A DNA stretch of 46,057 nucleotides, from NCBI GenBank assembly GCA_017469525.1, contig JAFUGG010000040.1, forward strand, positions 1-46,057. Reading direction: 5' to 3'. Made by a program: the position numbers and the translations under genes. This stretch comes from Bacteroidaceae bacterium. GTDB lineage: Bacteria; Bacteroidota; Bacteroidia; Bacteroidales; Bacteroidaceae. Positions 16,829 through 23,132 of the stretch are shown in pieces. Below the pieces are notes generated by a model, which had not been told where the DNA came from, made no database searches, and was given only the letters and a program-made list of their open reading frames with translations. Positions within the stretch are counted from its first letter, which is position 1. Every line of letters starts with the position of its first letter.

Positions 16829-19717
16829 TTACCTGTCCTCGGGCATGCTTTTGCCTGTGAGGAGTGTTCCGTCTGCTGCCAGACCCTCGGCCCTGACGCT
16901 GAGATGCGTTTGCTTGCCGTTGCCGAAGAAGCGTATCTGAGCCTTTCCAGACTCGTCGAGCTTGAGGTCTGGGTTCCAATAGAGCGTGCGGCGGTAGTCT
17001 TTCGTGTCGGGCAAAGGCTTCTGCGAGTAGTCGGGCTGATAGAACTCTTCGGGCGCAGAGAAGCCAGGCAGGATGTACCGACGGTCGCGCGACGTGGCAC
17101 GATGCGAGTCGTTCTGGTCGATGAGGCGAAGGTCTACGGATACGATAGGGATGTCGTCGCCGTCGTAGAGCGAATTGCCTTCGCGACGGGGGCTGTAGTC
17201 GGTGTAGATGTAAACCTTGCCCAGGTTCTTCAGCAGGTTGTACTTCTCCTTCTGGGACGCAGGCATGCCGAAGAATTCTTCTGCCGGCATGCTGCTGCCC
17301 ACAGCACCGCCGATGCGGCTGCGCTCTGCTGAACTGACCGACATGTTGGACTGCCTCAGGAACTCCATGCGGTACTCCAGGTCGTAGTCGCGGGAGAGGT
17401 TCATGTCGCCGATATAAGTGCGGGAGATGTCGCGCACGAAGCGGTTGTAGCCGTAATATACGCCGGGGCATAAGCCGGCATCGCAAACGTCGTTGAATGC
17501 TTGGTAGGCGTCGATGACGAAGGCAGGCTTTGTGGCGTCGAACTTACCAAGACGTGCACGCTTCACGCCGATGGTCACTTCGTCGAGCAGGCGTGAGCCG
17601 TCCATCACCCAGTCGGGAGCGATGACGGAGCCCTTGGGTGCTTCGGCCAGATGACACTGATACCAGTCGTAGGGCTTTACGAAGCGCGGGAAGAAGGGAC
17701 GCAGGCGGACGTAGAACTCAGGATAGTTGATTTTGTCGTTGCGGTCGGTTCCGGGATACTCCCATACGTGCGTCTTGCCTTTCCATTTTGTGCTGTCGCT
17801 GGCAGCAAGGTGGAAGATGCAGCCCTCGTAGAAGCGTGGCGATGGGATGGAGAACATGTGCTTTTCGGTAGCCATTTCGCCATCGATGCCTTGCTCAGCT
17901 CCTGGTTTAGCGAAACGAGCCCTGACGAGTAACTCGCGCTTCAGTTCTTTCTCATTCTGCGTAAAGCGGGCCAGTTGGTCGCGAGCCGTAGTGACTTCGG
18001 GTCCAGTTGTCTCGGAAATCTGACGGGAGTCGGTGACTGTGCCGGCGTCTTCGGCGCCTTGCCTTTCCGTGTCTTCGTTGTTATCCGTCTGTGTTTCGCC
18101 TGTCAGGCTGACGGCGTCGGTGGCGGTGGTTACAGCATCCAGTGCGACGGTATTGTCTGCATAGATGGATTCCTGTTCGCTTGCCATGTACTTGTTCACT
18201 TCGCCCACCAGCAGCATTGTCTGCTCGGGTCTGTGGTTCAAGACGAAAGCTCCGGGCTCAGTCATCGTGTGCCAGTCATATCGTCGCCATCCTTGTATCA
18301 TGAGCAGGAGGTCGAGTGCACGGTTGTGCTCCTCGTCATCTTTCTCAAAGAAATAGCCGGGATTCTCTACGAATCCTCTCACCTCGCTCGAGAGTAGCAT
18401 TTCCGTCAGTATGTTTCCGCTGTCGTAGATGTATTCGCTGTGTGTTGCATCGCAGACCGATACGCTGACCGTTGCTCCCGGCTTGCCGCCTTCTACGGAA
18501 AGGTCAACGGGAGCGAAGGGTTCTGCTGGCTTGGAACTAAGGCCGCCTATGCTGAGGCTGCTGGGAGCGAAGTCCGCCTTGCGGCAGAAGAAGAGGCGGT
18601 CGGCATAGACGCGCCCTACATTATTATATATAGTGACTTGGCAGACGCCGGTTTGCAGTTTGTCCTCGTCGAGAGTAATTGTTGCCTTGTTACCGCTGGG
18701 AACGGTCTGGAAGTCGAGGAGCACGCCGTCGTGCATCACCGTCATGCCCAGTTCTTCGTCGGCTGCGGCACCTGCCTTGTTCAGTTCTATCTTCCTATTC
18801 CCGACTCCTCCGTTCATGACTTGCAGTGCTACGCCATCCTTGTCGGCGCTTGGCAGCGTCACCTTTGCCGAGCCTTTCTTGCCGGTATAGGTCACGGCAT
18901 AGCTCTTGCCGACCTGTGGCGTGAACATGAACGAGCCGCGGCCCCGTTGTTCTGTTTCAACTTCTGCCACCACCGTTCCCGAACTTTCTGTCACCGTCAC
19001 CTTCCCTTCCAGGTGCAAACCCTCGTTGCTTGTGGCTTCAAATGCGACGCGGTTTGGTACACCAGCCACGAGGTTGCCGCCTTCGGGGAAGAGTTGCAGC
19101 CGCGGCTTGGGCGATGTCTCGTCCAGCTTTGACTGTCTTCGCAGCGGACGAAGCGTCATTTCGTGGAAGAAGTCGCCTGGTTCCTTTGGCTTGTCGAAGA
19201 CGGGGAAGACGCGGCTGTAGAGCTTTTCGTAGTCGCGATAGTATTCCTGCGCCATTCTCTTATTGAAGAACCATTGTTCCGAGACTTTGTTGTGTGGATG
19301 TTCCGTGATGCCCCAGTTGAGTTGCCATCTTGTATAGGCTCGGAGCTCGTAGTAGCCGCCATAGAGCGTGTCCTGGAGGACGAAGCTTCCGTGTGCCTGT
19401 CCTGCTCCGAGCTCTAGCTGCTGACGTTCCACGAGGTAGCCGTCCTGATTCAGCAGCTCAGCGTAGAGCACACCGCTGATGCGGCTTGGCGTACCTGTGT
19501 CGCTGCGGCGCACGTAGGCCTTGTAGTATATGGTGTCGCCAAGGAAATAGCACGTATTGTCCATGTGGACGAACACCTGTTCCTGCGGAATTGTCTTGCC
19601 GAACTTGTCGAGGCGGTCCGCCCAGCCATCGAGCGTGGTGGGAGTCGATGTCTGCTGTGACGAAGCAAAAGAGATGATGCAAAGAAGACAGTAGGAAAAT
19701 AGGAGAAGTCGTTTCAT
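16829..19717 (-). CDS. Large exported MG2-like (alpha-2-macroglobulin-type) protein
   Basis: 962 aa from the ATG at 19717 (MKRLLLFSYCLLCIISFASSQ, a type I signal peptide). The in-frame ATG at 19789 overlaps the promoter and is rejected. Residues about 43-130 (EQVFVHMDNTCYFLGDTIYY, then AELLNQDGYLVERQQLELG and GYYELRAYT) match the MG2-type fibronectin-like fold seen in bacterial macroglobulin-like proteins; the G-D-T-I-Y-Y-K-A-Y turn is characteristic. More beta-sandwich repeats follow (GLHLEGKVTVTES). The C-terminal part has DGSRLLDEVTIGVKR, which resembles the start of a TonB plug domain, and closes with KAQIRFFGNGKQTHLSVRAEGL. There is no thioester motif CGEQ. Function unknown; surface or periplasmic. 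Confidence 0.72.
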   Translation of the reverse strand: MKRLLLFSYCLLCIISFASSQQTSTPTTLDGWADRLDKFGKTIPQEQVFVHMDNTCYFLGDTIYYKAYVRRSDTGTPSRISGVLYAELLNQDGYLVERQQLELGAGQAHGSFVLQDTLYGGYYELRAYTRWQLNWGITEHPHNKVSEQWFFNKRMAQEYYRDYEKLYSRVFPVFDKPKEPGDFFHEMTLRPLRRQSKLDETSPKPRLQLFPEGGNLVAGVPNRVAFEATSNEGLHLEGKVTVTESSGTVVAEVETEQRGRGSFMFTPQVGKSYAVTYTGKKGSAKVTLPSADKDGVALQVMNGGVGNRKIELNKAGAAADEELGMTVMHDGVLLDFQTVPSGNKATITLDEDKLQTGVCQVTIYNNVGRVYADRLFFCRKADFAPSSLSIGGLSSKPAEPFAPVDLSVEGGKPGATVSVSVCDATHSEYIYDSGNILTEMLLSSEVRGFVENPGYFFEKDDEEHNRALDLLLMIQGWRRYDWHTMTEPGAFVLNHRPEQTMLLVGEVNKYMASEQESIYADNTVALDAVTTATDAVSLTGETQTDNNEDTERQGAEDAGTVTDSRQISETTGPEVTTARDQLARFTQNEKELKRELLVRARFAKPGAEQGIDGEMATEKHMFSIPSPRFYEGCIFHLAASDSTKWKGKTHVWEYPGTDRNDKINYPEFYVRLRPFFPRFVKPYDWYQCHLAEAPKGSVIAPDWVMDGSRLLDEVTIGVKRARLGKFDATKPAFVIDAYQAFNDVCDAGLCPGVYYGYNRFVRDISRTYIGDMNLSRDYDLEYRMEFLRQSNMSVSSAERSRIGGAVGSSMPAEEFFGMPASQKEKYNLLKNLGKVYIYTDYSPRREGNSLYDGDDIPIVSVDLRLIDQNDSHRATSRDRRYILPGFSAPEEFYQPDYSQKPLPDTKDYRRTLYWNPDLKLDESGKAQIRFFGNGKQTHLSVRAEGLAADGTLLTGKSMPEDR

Positions 19718-19747
19718 GTTACCCTTCGTTTTGTATGTTTCTGTCTG

Positions 19748-19755
19748 CAAAGTTA
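19748..19755 (-). promoter_or_regulatory. -7 box of MG2-like gene
   Basis: Reverse-strand TAACTTTG, 30 bp upstream of the ATG at 19717. Paired with the TAAATTTG box at 19800; the gap between the two is exactly 44 bp. Confidence 0.6.
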
Positions 19756-19760
19756 TCAAA

Positions 19761-19795
19761 TAATTCATAATATATGATTCATAATTCATAATTAT
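19761..19795. repeat. Five heptads between two divergent -7 boxes
   Basis: TAATTCA, TAATATA, TGATTCA, TAATTCA, TAATTAT. Same number, size and placement as the tract at 5624, but a different heptad sequence. Confidence 0.85.
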
Positions 19796-19799
19796 TTAC

Positions 19800-19807
19800 T
19801 AAATTTG
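19800..19807 (+). promoter_or_regulatory. -7 box of phosphotransferase gene
   Basis: TAAATTTG, 30 bp before the ATG at 19838. Confidence 0.6.
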
Positions 19808-19837
19808 CACAAAAATCAACTTCTAAACCTATAAATC

Positions 19838-20935
19838 ATGGATTCCAAACTAACAGCTATCGTGAGCCGCTTTGCCTACGAAGGAACCGTCAGCGAAATC
19901 AAGCCGCTTGGCGAAGGACTCATCAACGACACCTACAAGGTCAAGACTGCCGAACAGGACAAGCCCGACTATGTGTTGCAACGTGTGAACCACCTCGTCT
20001 TCCCCGACGTGGACATGGTGATGCGCAACATCGATGCCGTCACCTCCCATATACGCAAGAAGCTGGAGGCCGAAGGCGTGAAGGACATCGACCGCCGCGT
20101 ACTGCGCTTCATGCCTGCAAAGGAAGGCGGCAAGCTCTACACCATCGTCGACGGTACCTATTGGCGCATGATGGTCTTCATCGCAGGTGCCATCACGAAG
20201 CAAGCCGTCAATTCCGAAAGCAGCCGTGCCGCCGGACGGGCCTTCGGTAACTTCCAGGCGATGCTGGCCGATATTCCCGTCCAGCTGGGCGAGACCATCA
20301 AGGACTTCCACAACATGGAGTTCCGACTCAGTCAGCTGCGAGAAGTCGTGAAGAGCGACCCGGCAGGCAGAGTTAACGAAGAACGCGTGCAGGCTATGCT
20401 GGCAGAAATCGAGAAGCGTGCCGACGAGATGTGCAAGGCCGAGCGCCTGGGACGCGAAGGAATACTGCCGAAACGCGTCTGCCACTGCGACACCAAGGTA
20501 AACAACATGATGTTCGACGAACAAGATAACGTACTCTGCGTCATCGACCTCGATACAGTAATGCCGAACTTCATCTTCAGCGACTACGGTGATTTCCTCC
20601 GGACCGGCGCCAATGAGGTAGCAGAGGACTGTCCCGACATGGACAAAGTGCAGTTCCGCATGGACATCTTCAAAGCCTTTACCGAAGGTTATCTCGAGAG
20701 TGCACGCAGCTTCCTGCTTCCCATAGAGATAGAGAACCTGCCGTATGCGACAGCCCTCTTCCCCTACATGCAGTGCGTCCGCTTCCTATGGGACTACCTC
20801 AGCGGCGATAAGTACTGGAAGTGCCAGTATCCTGACCACAATTTCGTCCGTGCCAACAACCAGCTGCATCTCCTGCTCAGCATCGAAAAGCACTGGGCAG
20901 AAATGCAAGAATTTATAGCAAGCTGCATGAAATAG
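19838..20935 (+). CDS. APH-fold phosphotransferase, N-acetylhexosamine-kinase-like
   Basis: 365-aa cytoplasmic kinase of the aminoglycoside-phosphotransferase fold. N-lobe: LGEGLINDTYKVKT glycine-rich loop near residue 25 and the KPDYVLQRVN strand. C-lobe: catalytic loop VCHCDTKVNNMMFDE (HxDxKxNN) and the metal-binding IDLDTVMPNFIFSDYGDFLRT. The family includes N-acetylhexosamine 1-kinase (NahK) of the LNB/GNB pathway; homologues in Bacteroidetes are often labelled mucin desulfatase or aminoglycoside phosphotransferase. A sugar substrate is inferred because residues of the acceptor site cannot be judged here. There is no neighbouring sugar-pathway gene to confirm it. Confidence 0.8.
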   Translation: MDSKLTAIVSRFAYEGTVSEIKPLGEGLINDTYKVKTAEQDKPDYVLQRVNHLVFPDVDMVMRNIDAVTSHIRKKLEAEGVKDIDRRVLRFMPAKEGGKLYTIVDGTYWRMMVFIAGAITKQAVNSESSRAAGRAFGNFQAMLADIPVQLGETIKDFHNMEFRLSQLREVVKSDPAGRVNEERVQAMLAEIEKRADEMCKAERLGREGILPKRVCHCDTKVNNMMFDEQDNVLCVIDLDTVMPNFIFSDYGDFLRTGANEVAEDCPDMDKVQFRMDIFKAFTEGYLESARSFLLPIEIENLPYATALFPYMQCVRFLWDYLSGDKYWKCQYPDHNFVRANNQLHLLLSIEKHWAEMQEFIASCMK

Positions 20936-20951
20936 ACGTAAACCAGTCCTG

Positions 20952-20976
20952 AATTGGTGCGCACCAATTTTTTTCT
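20952..20976 (+). terminator. Palindrome plus T-run after phosphotransferase gene
   Basis: Perfect 18-bp palindrome AATTGGTGCGCACCAATT followed by six more Ts before ctcc. It would fold as a tight hairpin, plausibly a terminator. Confidence 0.6.
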
Positions 20977-21041
20977 CCTGACTGATTTGTGATTTTGTGA
21001 TATTGCAGTCCGGTAATGGGGCTTGAACATGCCTGAGTAGC

Positions 21042-21058
21042 AAAAAGGCCTGTAAGGC
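21042..21058 (-). terminator. Weak hairpin after PurF-like gene
   Basis: On the reverse strand GCCTTACAGGC is followed by a short T-run. Only a 4-bp stem, so a weak candidate terminator for the gene ending at 21120. Confidence 0.3.
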
Positions 21059-21119
21059 TCTACTCACTGGCTAATGAAATGCAAGGGCGGTAGGGATACG
21101 CGGCTGTAAGGATGTCCGC

Positions 21120-22547
21120 TCATCTATTCTCCTCTTCGAGTGTGTATGCCGAACTGCCGTCGAAGCAGTGAGTGCAGATGCGCTCTTTGGGGAGTCCGAT
21201 GGCCTCGACGAGTGTCTCGAGCTTAGAGAAGCGCAGGGTGTCGAGGTTAAGCCGGCGCGCTATCTCATCGACCATGCGGCGGTACTCGGGGCTGTCTGTA
21301 CGGGTGTAGGCATCGAGGTTTTTGCTGTCGTCGCCCTCAAAGTCCTTGATGATGCGGCGGGTGAGGAGCTCCAGGTCGCTCTTGCTTGCGCTGTAGTTGA
21401 CAAATGGACAGCTATAAACGAGCGGCGGGCAGCCGATACGCATGTGAACCTCTTTTGCACCGAGCTCGTGGAGCACCTTCGTGTTGTCGCGTAGCTGCGT
21501 ACCCCTGACGATGCTGTCGTCGCAGAAAAGTACACGTTTGCCTTCCAGCACATCCTTGTTGGCGATGAGCTTCATCTTGGCGACGAGGTTGCGCATCTCT
21601 TGATTGCTTGGCGTGAAGGAACGCGGCCAAGTGGGCGTGTACTTGCTTATCGCTCTCATATAGGGGCAACCGTGTCCCTGAGCATAGCCTACGGCCATGC
21701 CTACGCCGCTGTCGGGAATACCGCAGGCGCAGTCCACCTCCGTCTTGTCCTCTTCTCCCATGACGCGGCCGCATTCGTTTCGCACGATTTCCGTATTGCG
21801 GCCCTCGTAGCTGCTGGTGGGGAAGCCGTAATAGACCCAGAGGAAGGAACATATCTGCATGCCGGGATTGGCTTTCCGGAGTACCGTCATCTTGTCGGCG
21901 TTGATGCGTACTATCTCGCCGGAGCCGAGGTAGTAGCATGTCTCGAAGCCGAGGTTGGGGAAGGCGGACGTCTCGCTCGTGACGGCCATAGCGCCATCCT
22001 TCTTGCCGACGACGATAGGAGTGCGGCCCCATGAGTCGCGGGCGGCGATGATGCCGTCCTCGGTGAGAAGCAACATGGAGCAGGAGCCCTTGATGTGCTG
22101 GAAAACTTTCTCAATGCCGTCCACGAAGTCCTTACCTTTTATAATGAGGAGGGCAATGAGTTCCGTTGGGTTGATTTTGCCGCTGCTGAACTCGCTGAGG
22201 TGTCCCCCCTCGGCAAGGAGCTGACCAGCCAGCTCGTCCTGGTTGTTTATCTTCGCTACGGTAACGATGGCGAAGCGTCCCAGATGGCTGTTCATAAGCA
22301 TGGGCTGAGCATCGGTATCGCTGATGACGCCAATGCCCGAGCAGCCCTGGAATTTATCCAGTTCCGGCTCAAATCGTGTGCGGAAGTAGGTGCTTTCCAG
22401 GTTGTGGATGCTTCGCAGGAACTCGCCCGAATCGCTCAAAGTGGCCATGCCACCGCGTTTTGTACCAAGATGCGACTGATAGTCTGTGCCGTAGAAAAGG
22501 TCGCCTGCACACTTCTGTTTCTGTACTGTACCGAAGAATCCACCCAT
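21120..22547 (-). CDS. PurF-like amidophosphoribosyltransferase homologue without N-terminal Cys
   Basis: 475 aa. True PurF transfers ammonia, freed from glutamine by an N-terminal Cys, to PRPP. Here the protein starts Met-Gly-Gly-Phe-Phe-Gly-Thr, so the catalytic Cys is replaced by Gly, while the rest of the Ntn fold is recognisable (DLFYGTDYQSHLGTKRGG; SDTDAQPMLMNSHLGRFAIV). The PRTase domain is complete, with the PRPP loop VLFCDDSIVRGTQ near residue 345 and the PurF-like ending GLPKERICTHCFDG. It could still use free ammonia, or be a paralogue with another job; I recall that Bacteroidales commonly carry this form. The 5' UTR holds a hairpin of heptads. Confidence 0.85.
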   Translation of the reverse strand: MGGFFGTVQKQKCAGDLFYGTDYQSHLGTKRGGMATLSDSGEFLRSIHNLESTYFRTRFEPELDKFQGCSGIGVISDTDAQPMLMNSHLGRFAIVTVAKINNQDELAGQLLAEGGHLSEFSSGKINPTELIALLIIKGKDFVDGIEKVFQHIKGSCSMLLLTEDGIIAARDSWGRTPIVVGKKDGAMAVTSETSAFPNLGFETCYYLGSGEIVRINADKMTVLRKANPGMQICSFLWVYYGFPTSSYEGRNTEIVRNECGRVMGEEDKTEVDCACGIPDSGVGMAVGYAQGHGCPYMRAISKYTPTWPRSFTPSNQEMRNLVAKMKLIANKDVLEGKRVLFCDDSIVRGTQLRDNTKVLHELGAKEVHMRIGCPPLVYSCPFVNYSASKSDLELLTRRIIKDFEGDDSKNLDAYTRTDSPEYRRMVDEIARRLNLDTLRFSKLETLVEAIGLPKERICTHCFDGSSAYTLEEENR

Positions 22548-22559
22548 TGTCTGCTTGTG

Positions 22560-22651
22560 GTTAGAGGTTAGTGGTTCGAGGTTAGAGGAATGCTTTGGCA
22601 GCAGGCTTGGGGCTGAATGTGTTCTCTAACCCCTTACCTCTAACTTCTAAC
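22560..22651. repeat. Two inverted arrays of GTTAGAG-type heptads
   Basis: Left array 22560-22587: GTTAGAG, GTTAGTG, GTTCGAG, GTTAGAG. Right array 22624-22651: CTCTAAC, CCCTTAC, CTCTAAC, TTCTAAC. The arrays are mutually complementary and would form a hairpin in the leader between the -7 box at 22670 and the PurF-like start at 22547. Confidence 0.85.
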
Positions 22652-22669
22652 CCCGTTCTTTTTCGGCTG

Positions 22670-22677
22670 CAAAAGTA
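22670..22677 (-). promoter_or_regulatory. -7 box of PurF-like gene
   Basis: Reverse-strand TACTTTTG fits TAnnTTTG; it gives a leader of about 115 nt that contains the heptad hairpin. Confidence 0.5.
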
Positions 22678-22759
22678 CTGCAAAACGTGCTTTTCTGCAA
22701 CTTTTCACGGCCCTTTTTTCCTTTAAGGAGAAAAAAAGTTTTCTTACCTTATATAATAA

Positions 22760-23005
22760 TTTAAGATTCGGGAATCATAGAGAGGAGTATAATAGGTAAT
22801 TATGCGAAGGAAGCAAGGGACTTACCCCCTTTGTCCGGCACTCAGAACGGCCCGATTCGACACCTCTGGGAGCGCGGGCGTCCCGCCCGCTCAAGCTGAG
22901 ATACTACGTCAAGGTGTTTGCATATACATGTACGTGCAATTGCATCTACATGTATGTGCAATTGCATCTACATGTATGTGCAAACAACCCGACACGCAAA
23001 GTTGG
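22760..23005 (+). repeat. 246-bp repeat, copy A
   Basis: Aligns by eye with the reverse complement of 28578-28824. Shared blocks include GGAATCAT, TATGCGAAG, TTGTCCGGCACTCAGAACGG, CTACGTCAAGGTGTTTGCA and ACAACCCG. The 70-bp palindrome copy 3 lies inside. Copy A differs by carrying the GC-rich hairpin CGGGCG-tcc-CGCCCG near 22875, where copy B has unrelated AT-rich sequence. The 585-bp gap it occupies has no convincing gene. Confidence 0.85.
22916..22985. repeat. Nested 70-bp palindrome, copy 3 (most diverged)
   Basis: Same plan as copy 1. Its five non-complementary positions are 8/63, 18/53, 19/52, 30/41 and 31/40; three of them (8/63, 19/52, 30/41) are G opposite T on the plus strand, which would still pair as G-U in RNA. 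Confidence 0.92.
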
Positions 23006-23046
23006 TAGGCGAAGCAGGCTGGACGGACTGCTTCGGCTACCAACTT
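22999..23046. repeat. 18-bp inverted repeat next to palindrome copy 3
   Basis: Arms 22999-23016 and 23029-23046 (AAGTTGGTAGGCGAAGCA against its complement, one mismatch). A second shorter inverted pair GGGAAGGC/GCCTTCCC follows at 23052-23087. Both lie downstream of the lipoprotein gene that ends at 23133. Confidence 0.75.
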
Positions 23047-23132
23047 GGGCAGGGAAGGCTGAGGCTTCTTTGGGCCTTGGCCTTCCCCGAGTCTTGAATA
23101 ATAATATCTTCGAGGAAGAGTTGTAGCGGTTG

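Noticed and set aside
22802..23008. Short gene covering palindrome copy 3
   Set aside because: Every palindrome copy gives a similar peptide (YMYMQLHLHV type) in several frames on both strands because of its symmetry; there is no conserved start or upstream promoter.
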